Source: Actinomycetospora soli
GTDB lineage: Bacteria; Actinomycetota; Actinomycetes; Mycobacteriales; Pseudonocardiaceae
Assembly (NCBI RefSeq): GCF_021026295.1
Contig: NZ_JAJNDA010000024.1
Location: 1 to 64,000 of the forward strand
Length of the DNA stretch: 64,000 bases
Direction of reading: 5' to 3'
Of the stretch, positions 34,665 through 43,114 are shown one piece after another (within the stretch, counting starts at the first letter, position 1; the number at the start of each line of letters is the position of its first letter). The position numbers were made by a program, and so were the translations under genes. The notes under the pieces were generated by a model. That model was not told the origin of the DNA. It did not search any database and saw only the letters and a program-made list of their open reading frames with translations.

Positions 34665-36029
34665 TCAGTGCGCTCCGGCGAGAACTCGGTCCGAGGAGGC
34701 CTGCTGCGCGGAGCAGAGGTCCAGGAACTCCTGGCGGAAGTACTTGATGCCGCTCGTGATCGGCGAGACGGCCCCGTCGCCCAGGGCGCAGAACGAGCGG
34801 CCCAGGACGTTGGAGCAGACGTCGAGGAGGGTGTCGATGTCCTCCTCGGTGCCCTGCCCGTCGTTCATGCGGCGCAGGATGCCGGCGAGCCAGTAGTTGC
34901 CCTCGCGGCACGGCGTGCACTTGCCGCAGGACTCGTGCTCGTAGAACTCGGTCCACTTCATGACCGCCCACGGGACGCTGACCGTCTCGTTGAAGATCAT
35001 CACGGCGGTGGTGCCGAGCATCGAGCCGGCCTCCGCGGCGCCCTCGAAGTCCAGCGGGACGTCGAGGTGCTCGGCGGTGAACAGCGGCGTGGACGAGCCA
35101 CCCGGCGTCCAGAACTTGAGCGGGATGCCGTCCTTCATGCCGCCGGCCATCTCGAGCAGCTCGCGCAGCGTGGTGCCCAGCGGCGCCTCGTACTGGCCGG
35201 GCCGCTCGACGTGCCCGGACAACGAGTAGATCTTCGGCCCGGGCGAGCGCTCGCGGCCCATCGTCCGGAACCACTCCTTGCCACCCGCGACGATCGACGG
35301 GACGGTCGCGATGGTCTCGACGTTGTTGACCACCGTCGGCGCCGCGTAGAGACCCGCCGTCGCCGGGAACGGCGGCTTGAGCCGCGGCTGGCCGCGCCGA
35401 CCCTCGAGGGAGTCGAGCAGCGCGGTCTCCTCGCCGCAGATGTAGGCGCCGGCGCCGGCGTGGACCACGATGTCGAGGTCGAAGCCGCTGCCGTGGATGT
35501 CCTTCCCGAGGTGGCCCGCCTCGTAGGCCTCCTTGACCGCGAAGTGCAGCCGCCGGATGGCGTGGACGATCTCGCCGCGGATGTAGATCGCGCAGAAGTT
35601 CGCGCGGATCGCGTAGGCCGTGATGATGCAGCCCTCGATGAGGCTGTGCGGGTCGGCCATCATCAGCGGGGTGTCCTTGCAGGTCCCCGGCTCGCCCTCG
35701 TCGGCGTTGATGACGAGGTACTTCGGCTTGAACTGCGGGGCGTCCTGCGTGGCCGGGGTCGGTTCCTCGCCGGGCTTGGGCTGCGGGATGAAGCTCCACT
35801 TCATGCCCGTCGGGAAGCCCGCCCCGCCGCGGCCGCGCAGCCCCGAGTCCTTGACCAGCGACACGATGTCGGCCGGGTCCATGGCGAACGCCTGGTGCAT
35901 CGCCTCGTAGCCGCCGAGCTCCGCGTAGTGGCGCAGGGTCCACGACTCGGGCAGCAGCCACCGACGGGTGAGCACCGGCGTGAGGGGGTCGGGCCGGTGC
36001 TCCTCCGGGGTCCCGCTCGGCTCGGTCAT
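34665..36029 (-). CDS. nuoF: NADH-quinone oxidoreductase subunit F
   Basis: 454 residues, NADH- and FMN-binding subunit. Seen: GLRGRGGAGFPTGMKWSF (about 64-81, NADH site), VINADEGEPGTCKD (FMN site), GAGAYICGEETALLDSLEG, and the [4Fe-4S] N3 motif ESCGKCTPCREG with the fourth Cys in RSFCALGD. ATG 36029 overlaps nuoE by 4 bases. Full length. Confidence 0.97.
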   Translation of the reverse strand: MTEPSGTPEEHRPDPLTPVLTRRWLLPESWTLRHYAELGGYEAMHQAFAMDPADIVSLVKDSGLRGRGGAGFPTGMKWSFIPQPKPGEEPTPATQDAPQFKPKYLVINADEGEPGTCKDTPLMMADPHSLIEGCIITAYAIRANFCAIYIRGEIVHAIRRLHFAVKEAYEAGHLGKDIHGSGFDLDIVVHAGAGAYICGEETALLDSLEGRRGQPRLKPPFPATAGLYAAPTVVNNVETIATVPSIVAGGKEWFRTMGRERSPGPKIYSLSGHVERPGQYEAPLGTTLRELLEMAGGMKDGIPLKFWTPGGSSTPLFTAEHLDVPLDFEGAAEAGSMLGTTAVMIFNETVSVPWAVMKWTEFYEHESCGKCTPCREGNYWLAGILRRMNDGQGTEEDIDTLLDVCSNVLGRSFCALGDGAVSPITSGIKYFRQEFLDLCSAQQASSDRVLAGAH

Positions 36030-36784
36030 GACGCACCTCCAGGGAGGTCGACGGCTTCGGTGGGACGGTCGGGCGACGCGTCGGGCATGGGCGGCGCGGT
36101 CCAGCCGCGCTCCTCGGCGAGCCGCGCGCCGCGCAGCGTGGCCTCGTCGGCGCTGGGGCCGGCGTTGGCCTCGGCGCCGCCGACCTCGGGCTCGTCGAAG
36201 AACCCGGCGAGCAGCAGCTCGATGCGGCGGAAGTCGGTCAGCGGGGCGCCGCGGGTCGGGTGCGGCCGCTCGCCCCGCGCCAGCGCGTCGACGATCTCGC
36301 GCGCCGAGTCCACCGTCTGCCGGTCGAAGAACTCGTAGTTCACGGTGAGCACGGGCGCGAGGTCGCACGCGGCGAGGCACTCGGCGTGCTCGATCGTCAG
36401 GCTGCCGGGGGTGCCGGGCTCGCCCGCGGTCTGCTCGTGGCCGATCCCGCCGAGCCGCTCGCGCACCGCGGCGTAGATGTCGTCGCCGCCCAGGGCCGCG
36501 CACAGCGTGTTGGTGCAGACGCTGACCAGGTGCTCGCCGACCGGCTCGCGCTTGTACATCGTGTAGAACGTCGCGACCGCCGAGACCTCGGCGGGCGTGA
36601 TGTCGAGGATCTCGGCGCAGAACGCGACCCCGGCCCGGCTCACGTGGCCCTCCACGTACTGCACGAGGTGCAGCAGCGGCAGCAGCGCCGAGCGCGGCTC
36701 CGGGTAGCGCATGACGATGGCCGCGGCCCGCTCGCGCTGGCCGTCGAACACCGAGGTGTCGACCTCGTTCACGGTGGACGTCAT
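36026..36784 (-). CDS. nuoE: NADH-quinone oxidoreductase subunit E
   Basis: 252 residues, thioredoxin-like [2Fe-2S] subunit. Cluster N1a cysteines: [13 protein letters not shown] (about 88-100) and [13 protein letters not shown] (about 133-145). The usual length is about 165-200; the extra C-terminal ~70 residues are low-complexity and typical of actinobacterial homologues. Overlaps nuoD and nuoF by 4 bases. Confidence 0.95.
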   Translation of the reverse strand: MTSTVNEVDTSVFDGQRERAAAIVMRYPEPRSALLPLLHLVQYVEGHVSRAGVAFCAEILDITPAEVSAVATFYTMYKREPVGEHLVSVCTNTLCAALGGDDIYAAVRERLGGIGHEQTAGEPGTPGSLTIEHAECLAACDLAPVLTVNYEFFDRQTVDSAREIVDALARGERPHPTRGAPLTDFRRIELLLAGFFDEPEVGGAEANAGPSADEATLRGARLAEERGWTAPPMPDASPDRPTEAVDLPGGAS

Positions 36785-38115
36785 CGGTCACAGCCCCCCA
36801 TCACGGGGTCGAGACTCGCGAGCGCGGCGATGACGTCCGAGAGCAGCCCGCCCTCGCACATCGCCGGCGCCGCCTGGAGGTTGACGAAGCTGGGTTCCCG
36901 CAGGTGGACCCGCAGCGGACGGGTGCCGCCGTCGGAGACGAGGTGGGCGCCGAGCTCGCCGCGGGGCGACTCGATCGGCACGTACGCCTGCCCCGGCGGG
37001 ACCTTGAAGCCCTCGGTGACCAGCTTGAAGTGGTGGATCAGGGACTCCATCGACTGCCCCATGATCTGGCGGACGTGCTCGAGGGAGTTGCCCATGCCGT
37101 CGGCGCCGATGGAGAGCTTGGCCGGCCACGCGATCTTCGCGTCACCCACCATCACGGGACCGGGCTCGAGGGCCTCGACGCACTGCCGGACGATCCGCAG
37201 CGACTGGTGCATCTCCTCGACCCGCAGCTTGTACCGGGCGAAGGAGTCGGCGGCGGTCTCGGTGGGGACCTCGAAGTCGTACTGCTCGTAGCCGAGATAG
37301 GGGTCGACCTTGCGCAGGTCCCAGGCGAGGCCCGCCGAGCGCAGGATCGGGCCGGTCACGCCGAGGGACAGGCAGCCGTCCAGCGGCAGGTAGCCGACGC
37401 CGACGAGACGCTGCTGCCAGATCGCGTTACCGGTGAGCAGCTGGTGGAAGCCGGGCAGGCGCGAGTCCATCACGTCGCAGAACTCGAGGATGCGCTTCTC
37501 CGCGCCCTCGGGGAGGTCCTGGACGACGCCGCCGGGGCGGATGAACGCGTGGTTCATCCGCAGCCCGGTGAGGAACTCGAGCAGGTGCAGGACCTCCTCG
37601 CGCTCGCGGAACCCGTTGGTCATGCCGGTGAGCGCGCCGAGCTCCATGCCGCCGGTGGCGAGCGCGACGAGGTGCGAGCCGATCCGGTTGATCTCCATGA
37701 GGAGCACCCGGATGACCTGCGCGCGCGTCGGCGCCTCGACGCCGAGCAGGCGCTCGACCGACATGCAGTACGCGGCCTCGGTGAACAGCGGCGAGAGGTA
37801 GTCCGCGCGCGTCACGAACGTGACGCCCTGGGTCCAGGTGCGGTACTCGCAGTTCTTCTCGATGCCGGTGTGCAGGTAGCCGATGACCAGCCGCACGTCG
37901 GTCACGGTCTCGCCGGAGACCTCCATGACCAGGCGGAGCACACCGTGCGTCGAGGGGTGCTGCGGCCCCATGTTGATGACGATGCGCTCGTCGCCGGAGG
38001 ACTCGTCGACCAGCTCGTCCCAGTCGCCACCGGTGACGGTGTAGACGGTGCCCTCGGTGGTCTCGCGCGAGGAGGCGGCGTAGGGGTCGGTGAGGGTGTC
38101 GTCGATGTCGGTCAC
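36781..38115 (-). CDS. nuoD: NADH-quinone oxidoreductase subunit D
   Basis: 444 residues. Hydrogenase-like 49-kDa subunit lining the quinone pocket. Seen: [23 protein letters not shown] (about 47-69), [17 protein letters not shown] with the quinone-site Tyr region, [20 protein letters not shown], and the C-terminal [31 protein letters not shown] 38115 overlaps nuoC by 4 bases. Confidence 0.97.
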   Translation of the reverse strand: MTDIDDTLTDPYAASSRETTEGTVYTVTGGDWDELVDESSGDERIVINMGPQHPSTHGVLRLVMEVSGETVTDVRLVIGYLHTGIEKNCEYRTWTQGVTFVTRADYLSPLFTEAAYCMSVERLLGVEAPTRAQVIRVLLMEINRIGSHLVALATGGMELGALTGMTNGFREREEVLHLLEFLTGLRMNHAFIRPGGVVQDLPEGAEKRILEFCDVMDSRLPGFHQLLTGNAIWQQRLVGVGYLPLDGCLSLGVTGPILRSAGLAWDLRKVDPYLGYEQYDFEVPTETAADSFARYKLRVEEMHQSLRIVRQCVEALEPGPVMVGDAKIAWPAKLSIGADGMGNSLEHVRQIMGQSMESLIHHFKLVTEGFKVPPGQAYVPIESPRGELGAHLVSDGGTRPLRVHLREPSFVNLQAAPAMCEGGLLSDVIAALASLDPVMGGCDR

Positions 38116-38924
38116 GTGTACGCCCTCCGCTGGTCGGGCGGCGGGATCTCGGCGCCCTTGTACTCGACCGGGATGCCGCCCAGCGGGTAGCTCTTGAGCT
38201 GGGGGTGGCCGTTCCAGTCGTCCGGCATGAGGATCCGGGTCAGGCTCGGGTGGCCGTCGAAGACGATGCCGAACATGTCCCAGGTCTCGCGCTCGTGCCA
38301 GTCCGCCGTCGGGTAGACCGACACGAGCGAGGGGCAGCGCGCGTCGTCGACGTCGAGGCAGACCTCGAGCCGCAGCCGCCGCCGGTAGGTCATCGAGAGC
38401 AGCTGCACGACGACGTGCAGCTGCTGCGGCACGTCCTCGCCGTAGTCCACCCCGGACACCCCGGAGCAGAACTCGAAGCGCAGCGCCTGGTCGTCGCGCA
38501 GCAGGGTCGCCAGCGTCGCCAGGTGCTCGCGGGCGACGTACCAGGTCATCTCGCCGCGGTCGACGGTCACCTGGGGCACGGCCTCGTCGAACGCGACGAG
38601 GCCCGCCTCCTCGAGGGCCGCAGCGGTCTCGTCGACGACCTCGTCGAACCAGCCGCCGTACGGCCGCTCGGCCGGGGCCGGCGCGTAGGCGGGCAGCCGC
38701 AGGCCGCCGAAGCCGGACGTGTCGCCCGAGCCGTGGATGCCGAACATGCCCTCGCGGGCGCGCCCGGTCACGGTCGGCGCGTGCGGCCGGTCCTGCTCGA
38801 CCGGGGAGAACGCGACCGCGCCGCGCTCGGTGTGCTCGGAGGACCCGGCCGTCGCGCCGGTCGGGCCGCTGGCGCCGCCGGTCCCGGTCGCCGGGACGCC
38901 GGGCTGCTTCTCGTCGTCCGGCAT
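38112..38924 (-). CDS. nuoC: NADH-quinone oxidoreductase subunit C
   Basis: 270 residues. Conserved 30-kDa core: [63 protein letters not shown]. The first ~80 residues are a Gly/Thr/Ala-rich extension not found in E. coli. It is separate from nuoD, unlike the enterobacterial fusion. Start overlaps the nuoB stop by one base. Confidence 0.96.
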   Translation of the reverse strand: MPDDEKQPGVPATGTGGASGPTGATAGSSEHTERGAVAFSPVEQDRPHAPTVTGRAREGMFGIHGSGDTSGFGGLRLPAYAPAPAERPYGGWFDEVVDETAAALEEAGLVAFDEAVPQVTVDRGEMTWYVAREHLATLATLLRDDQALRFEFCSGVSGVDYGEDVPQQLHVVVQLLSMTYRRRLRLEVCLDVDDARCPSLVSVYPTADWHERETWDMFGIVFDGHPSLTRILMPDDWNGHPQLKSYPLGGIPVEYKGAEIPPPDQRRAYT

Positions 38925-39487
38925 CAGGCCTTCTCCCGCCCGTACTTGACCGACGACGGCAGCAGCTCGAGCGTCTCGCCCTGCGCCCGCCGCTCGGCGG
39001 CCAGCTGCGCCCGGACCGGGCCCAGCGGCTCCTGCTGGATCTTCTGGTGCAGCTTGAGGATCGCGTCGATCAACATCTCCGGCCGCGGCGGGCAGCCGGG
39101 CAGGTACATGTCCACCGGCACGACGTGGTCGACGCCCTGCACCACCGCGTAGTTGTTGAACATGCCGCCGGAGGAGGCGCAGACGCCCATCGCGAGCACC
39201 CAGCGCGGCTCGGCCATCTGGTCGTAGATCTGGCGCAGGACCGGCGCCATCTTGTTGGTCACCCGGCCCGCCACGATCATCAGGTCGGCCTGGCGCGGGC
39301 TGGGCCGGAACACCTCCATGCCGAAGCGACCGAGGTCGTAGCGCGGGGCGCCCGACGTCATCATCTCGATCGCGCAGCAGGCCAGGCCGAAGGTGGCCGG
39401 CCAGAGCGACGCCTTGCGCGTCCAGTTCACCAGCCCCTCGACGCTGGCGAGCAGGATGCCGTTCGGCAGCTTCTCCTCGAGTCCCAT
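38924..39487 (-). CDS. nuoB: NADH-quinone oxidoreductase subunit B
   Basis: 187 residues, carries the terminal [4Fe-4S] cluster N2. Seen: [11 protein letters not shown] (about 33-43, the two tandem cysteines), [38 protein letters not shown] with the other two. ATG 39487 has GGAGG upstream within the 11-base gap to nuoA. Confidence 0.97.
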   Translation of the reverse strand: MGLEEKLPNGILLASVEGLVNWTRKASLWPATFGLACCAIEMMTSGAPRYDLGRFGMEVFRPSPRQADLMIVAGRVTNKMAPVLRQIYDQMAEPRWVLAMGVCASSGGMFNNYAVVQGVDHVVPVDMYLPGCPPRPEMLIDAILKLHQKIQQEPLGPVRAQLAAERRAQGETLELLPSSVKYGREKA

Positions 39488-39498
39488 CTGGCGACCTC

Positions 39499-39879
39499 CT
39501 AGCTCCAGTCCAGCCCGCCGCGACGCCACTCGTAGGCGTACGCGATGAGGATCGGCACGAGGAACACGAGCACGGCGGCGAGGCCGAACAGTCCGAGCGC
39601 GTCGATGTTGAGGACGTACGGGTACAGGAACACCAGCTCGACGTCGAAGAGGATGAACATCATCGCCGTCAGGTAGTAGGCGACCGGGACGCGGCCGCCG
39701 CCGACGACCGGCTGCGGGGACGGCTCGATGCCGCACTCGTAGCTGTCGAGCTTGGCGCGGTTGTAGCGGCGCGGGCCGATGTAGGGCGCCGCGGTCACGG
39801 AGAACACGGCGAACCCGGCGGCGAGCACGAACATGACGATGAGGGGGACGTACGCGGTGAGTCCCGTGCTGCCCGGCAT
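39499..39879 (-). CDS. nuoA: NADH-quinone oxidoreductase subunit A
   Basis: 126 residues, three membrane helices. Seen: [15 protein letters not shown] (about 38-52) and [21 protein letters not shown], the conserved NuoA loop and helix 2. ATG 39879 has GGAGG eight bases upstream. First gene of nuoA-N; the 155-base gap to the upstream reductase gene contains a possible own promoter and a leader hairpin. Confidence 0.96.
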   Translation of the reverse strand: MPGSTGLTAYVPLIVMFVLAAGFAVFSVTAAPYIGPRRYNRAKLDSYECGIEPSPQPVVGGGRVPVAYYLTAMMFILFDVELVFLYPYVLNIDALGLFGLAAVLVFLVPILIAYAYEWRRGGLDWS

Positions 39880-39921
39880 CCGGGGGAACCTCCAGCTCTC
39901 GTGACCTGCTCGGTGGTCCGT

Positions 39922-39941
39922 GACACCGCTCGTCCGGTGTC
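39922..39941 (-). promoter_or_regulatory. Inverted repeat in the nuoA leader
   Basis: 7-bp arms GACACCG and CGGTGTC with a 6-base loop, 43 bases upstream of the nuoA start. Could be an mRNA hairpin or an operator; it does not match the Rex consensus. Confidence 0.3.
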
Positions 39942-39968
39942 CGGCGTCACCCCCGGCGGACGGACGCG

Positions 39969-39974
39969 ACCCTA
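39969..39974 (-). promoter_or_regulatory. Candidate -10 (TAGGGT) for nuoA
   Basis: Minus-strand TAGGGT 90 bases before nuoA. No -35 is clear. It would give nuo a promoter in addition to read-through from the reductase gene. Confidence 0.3.
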
Positions 39975-40034
39975 CGGAGGGACGGTCGAACACCGAGGGG
40001 TGAGGGTGGCCTTAGTCCGGCCCCTGGGGACCGG

Positions 40035-41411
40035 TCATGCAGCGGTCTCCTTCCCGACGGCGGGTCGGGTCGGCCGCGTGGGCCGGAGCGTCCTCGGCGC
40101 GGCTTCGGGCAGGGCCGGCGTGAGCCGCAGCAGCACCTCGAGCAGCCGGTCCGAGGCGTCGCCGTCGCGCCCGTCGTGCAGGTTGGCGAGCAGCTTGAGC
40201 AGGAACGCCATGACCCGCCGTCGGGGCAGGCCGTAACGGGCCGTCGTGCGCACCAGCCAGGGGTGCCGCAGTGCGTGCGCGAAGCGGTTGCCCAGCCGGT
40301 AGTAGCTGGCGAGCTCCGCCCGCACGGCCTCCGGGTAGGCGGCCAGGGCCCGCTCGCGCGACGGGCCCTCGGGCCGGGCGAGCGCCTGGACCACGGCCTC
40401 GGCCGCGAGCGACGCCGACTGCATGGCGTACGCGATGCCCTCGCCGTTGAACGAGTTGACCATGCCGCCCGCGTCGCCGACGAGCAGCAGCCCGTCGGCG
40501 TAGACCGGGGTGCGGTTGAAGCCCATGGGCAGGGCCGCGCCGCCGATCTCGTTGACGGCGTTCTCCTCGCGCAGCCCCCACTCGCCGGGCAGCGAGTCGC
40601 ACCACGCGCGCAGCGTGGCGCGGTAGTTCGCGCCGGCGGCGGCGTTCGTCCGGTCGAGGATGCCGAGCCCGACGTTGGCGGTCCCGTCGCCCATCCCGAA
40701 CACCCAGCCGTAGCCGGGCAGCAGGCCGCCGCGACCGTCGGTCAGCTCGAGGTGGGTCTCGAGGTAGTCGTCGGTGCTCTTCGGGCTCGTGTAGTACCGG
40801 CGCACGGCCACCCCGAGCGGGCGGTCGTCCCGCTTGGCGATCCCGCGGGAGAGCGCCGTGCGGGCCCCGACCCCGTCGCACGCGACGACCAGCGGCGCCC
40901 GGTACGTGACGGGCTCGCGCTCCGGTCCGCGCCGGGCCTCGACGCCGACGACGCGGCCGGTGCGCTCGTCGGTGAGCACGCCGGACACCGACGTCCGCTC
41001 CTGCACGCGCGCCCCGGCGGCGCGCGCGTGGTCGGCGAGCAGCTGGTCGAAGTCGCGGCGCGGCCGGACCATGCCGTAGGGCGGGAAGCTCGTGAGGTCC
41101 GGCCAGTCCAGGTCGACCGACAGGCCGGCGCCGTAGACCCGCAGCCCTCTGTTGTGCAGCCACCCGGCCTCGGGCCGCGTGTCGATCCCGAGGTCGATCA
41201 GCTGCTTGACCGCCCGCGGCGTGAGCCCGTCGCCGCACACCTTCTCGCGCGGGAAGGCGGCCTTCTCCAGCACCAGCACGTCCAGCCCGGCCCGCGCGAG
41301 GTGCGTCGCGGCCGTCGCGCCGGCCGGGCCGGCGCCGACCACCAGCACGTCGGCCGCGCAGTCGTCACCCCCGACACGACGCCGGGTGCGCTCGTGGTGG
41401 TGAGCGGACAC
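40035..41411 (-). CDS. menJ: Geranylgeranyl reductase family flavoprotein (MenJ-type menaquinone reductase)
   Basis: 458 residues. FAD-binding VLVVGAGPAGATAATHLARAGLDVLVLEK (about 27-55), then FPREKVCGDGLTPRAVKQL, the C(G)DGLxP block of this family, and VGDAGGMVNSFNGEGIAYAMQSA near 300. The mycobacterial relative MenJ saturates one isoprene unit of menaquinone; archaeal ones reduce geranylgeranyl chains. Position between menG and nuoA supports the quinone role. GTG 41411 follows AAGGGG. A Rex-like operator lies 14-31 bases upstream of the start. Confidence 0.85.
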   Translation of the reverse strand: MSAHHHERTRRRVGGDDCAADVLVVGAGPAGATAATHLARAGLDVLVLEKAAFPREKVCGDGLTPRAVKQLIDLGIDTRPEAGWLHNRGLRVYGAGLSVDLDWPDLTSFPPYGMVRPRRDFDQLLADHARAAGARVQERTSVSGVLTDERTGRVVGVEARRGPEREPVTYRAPLVVACDGVGARTALSRGIAKRDDRPLGVAVRRYYTSPKSTDDYLETHLELTDGRGGLLPGYGWVFGMGDGTANVGLGILDRTNAAAGANYRATLRAWCDSLPGEWGLREENAVNEIGGAALPMGFNRTPVYADGLLLVGDAGGMVNSFNGEGIAYAMQSASLAAEAVVQALARPEGPSRERALAAYPEAVRAELASYYRLGNRFAHALRHPWLVRTTARYGLPRRRVMAFLLKLLANLHDGRDGDASDRLLEVLLRLTPALPEAAPRTLRPTRPTRPAVGKETAA

Positions 41412-41424
41412 CGTGGGACACCCC

Positions 41425-41442
41425 TTGTGAAATCGTTCACTA
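41425..41442. promoter_or_regulatory. Near-consensus Rex operator
   Basis: TTGTGAAATCGTTCACTA matches the Rex site TTGTGAA-N4-TTCACAA at all but one outer base. It lies between the start of the reductase gene (41411) and a -10-like TAGACT at 41464-41459 on the minus strand, i.e. just downstream of the probable transcription start. Rex senses the NADH/NAD+ ratio and represses respiratory genes, including nuo, in Streptomyces (established knowledge). Confidence 0.72.
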
Positions 41443-41458
41443 GCTCCGGGCGGGCACG

Positions 41459-41464
41459 AGTCTA
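41459..41464 (-). promoter_or_regulatory. -10 element (TAGACT) upstream of the menJ-type gene
   Basis: Minus-strand TAGACT would start transcription near 41452, placing the Rex-like operator at roughly +10 to +27. The -35 region is not clear. Confidence 0.4.
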
Positions 41465-41562
41465 GGCATGTTGCGTGCGACACGCCCGCCGGGAGGGGGT
41501 TTGGTTTCCGTCCGGACGGGAACGAGCTCCGTCGCCCGCGGCGCGCGGGCCCGACGGCTGCG

Positions 41563-42297
41563 TCAGCGGACGGCGGTGTGCAGGGCGACGATGCCGCCCG
41601 TGAGGTCGCGCCAGCTGACCGCCTGCCAGCCGGCGGCGGTGATGCGCCGGGCCAGCGCGGGCTGGTCGGGCCACGCCCGGATCGACTCGGCGAGGTAGAC
41701 GTAGGCGTCGGGGTTCGAGCTCACGGCGCGCGCCACGCGGGGCAGCGCCCGCATCAGGTAGTCGGTGTAGACCCGTCGGAACGGCGTCCAGGTCGGCGTG
41801 GAGAACTCGCAGATCGCGAGGGTCCCGCCCGGCCGGGTGACCCGCGCGAACTCGGCGAGGGCGGCGTCGGGCTCGACGACGTTGCGCAGCCCGAACGACA
41901 TCACCACGGCGTCGACGGACGCGTCCGGCAGCGGGAGCCGCATCGCGTCGGCGGCCAGGTAGGGCACCGCGCCGCCCCCGCCGGTCGAGCTCCGCCTCGC
42001 CGCGTCCCCCCCGTGCTTGGCCCGGCCCGCCCGCAGCATGCCGAGCGAGAAGTCCGCGGCCAGGCAGGTGGCGCCGGTGCGGGCGAGCTCGACGGTGGAC
42101 ACGCCGGTCCCGGCCGCGATGTCGAGCACCACGTCGCCGGGACCGATGGTCAGGGCCTCGCGGGTGGCCCGCCGCCAGGCGCGGTCGCGCCCGAAGGAGA
42201 GCACGGTGTTCGTGACGTCGTAGCGCGCCGCGACCCCGTCGAACATGCGGGCGACGGCGGACGGGTCGCGGTCGAGACCGGCGCGGGTGGCACTCAC
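41563..42297 (-). CDS. menG: Demethylmenaquinone methyltransferase
   Basis: 244 residues, SAM-dependent methyltransferase (UbiE/MenG family) for the last step of menaquinone synthesis. Seen: [29 protein letters not shown] (the UbiE N-terminal signature), SAM motif [17 protein letters not shown] (about 57-73), [19 protein letters not shown] and [15 protein letters not shown] 42297 is chosen; a GTG at 42315 is in frame but would overlap the upstream gene's stop. It is followed by a 151-base gap to the reductase gene. Confidence 0.93.
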   Translation of the reverse strand: MSATRAGLDRDPSAVARMFDGVAARYDVTNTVLSFGRDRAWRRATREALTIGPGDVVLDIAAGTGVSTVELARTGATCLAADFSLGMLRAGRAKHGGDAARRSSTGGGGAVPYLAADAMRLPLPDASVDAVVMSFGLRNVVEPDAALAEFARVTRPGGTLAICEFSTPTWTPFRRVYTDYLMRALPRVARAVSSNPDAYVYLAESIRAWPDQPALARRITAAGWQAVSWRDLTGGIVALHTAVR

Positions 42298-42301
42298 GCA
42301 C

Positions 42302-42877
42302 TCATCGTGCCGCACCGACCGGCTCGCGGTCGGGCGTCACGTCGTCGGGCGCCGGGGTCTCCCCGTCCGCGGCCGCGGCGGCCCGGCGGCGGCGGGCGAG
42401 CGCCCAGGCCGTCGGCCCGAGCACGACCCACAGCCCCACGACGCCGAGCGCGACCGGACCCAGCCCCGCCGTCCAGGACCGGCCCGCGACGCGGACCAGC
42501 TCGGGCTTCGACCGGTCGTACTCCACGACCACGTAGTTGCCCGGCTCCAGGCCGCGGGGGTAGAGCACGCCGGTGTCGGGCGTGAGGACCGCCCCGTCGG
42601 AGGCGGTGAAGCGCACGAAGGTGTGCCCGAGGTCGCCGCCCTCGAGGACCTCGGCGACCGCGGTGCCCTGGTCGGCGGAGATCGAGGCGTCGTTGCGGGC
42701 CGCGCCGACGAGCACCAGCACGGCGAGCACGGACAGGACGACGCCGATCGTCACGACGATCTCCGGCGCGCGGCGCCCGACGGGGGCGAGCACGGTGCGG
42801 GTGACGTCCCAGGCCGTCCGGGCACCGGCGACCGCGGTGCGGGCCCTCGCGCCCATCGCAGCGCGCACGTCGTTCAC
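42302..42877 (-). CDS. DUF3592 membrane protein
   Basis: 191 residues. One helix near residues 34-56 ([21 protein letters not shown]) and one near 140-160 flank an extracytoplasmic domain ([26 protein letters not shown] ... [27 protein letters not shown]) of DUF3592 type. Function unknown. The start GTG 42877 is supported by a -10 element (TACCGT) 7 bases upstream. The menG start lies just after its stop, so the two are likely cotranscribed. Confidence 0.75.
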   Translation of the reverse strand: MNDVRAAMGARARTAVAGARTAWDVTRTVLAPVGRRAPEIVVTIGVVLSVLAVLVLVGAARNDASISADQGTAVAEVLEGGDLGHTFVRFTASDGAVLTPDTGVLYPRGLEPGNYVVVEYDRSKPELVRVAGRSWTAGLGPVALGVVGLWVVLGPTAWALARRRRAAAAADGETPAPDDVTPDREPVGAAR

Positions 42878-42884
42878 CCCGTCC

Positions 42885-42890
42885 ACGGTA
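42885..42890 (-). promoter_or_regulatory. -10 element (TACCGT) of a leaderless DUF3592-menG transcript
   Basis: Minus-strand TACCGT followed by 7 bases and GTG 42877. The remaining bases up to 43114 hold no gene; a TAAAGG near 43072 could belong to a promoter of the Mrp operon on the plus strand. Confidence 0.45.
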
Positions 42891-43114
42891 GAGAGGGAGG
42901 TGCGGCGGGTGCCCGCCGGAGCGGCCCCGGTGCGCCGTCCGGGGGACGGCACGGGGCGAGCGGCACTCCGGCGTGACGGGGACGTGAGCCCCCCGCACGG
43001 CGGCCACGACGACCGGCCGCCCGGCCGGGACGGGGTGTCGCGGGCGCCGGACTGGATCGCGCACGACGGGGTAAAGGGCTGTTCAACCCCGCCCCGCCGA
43101 CCCGAGGGCCCCCC

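Noticed and set aside
39922-39941. Second Rex operator in the nuoA leader
   Set aside because: The GACACCG/CGGTGTC inverted repeat does not resemble TTGTGAA-N4-TTCACAA.
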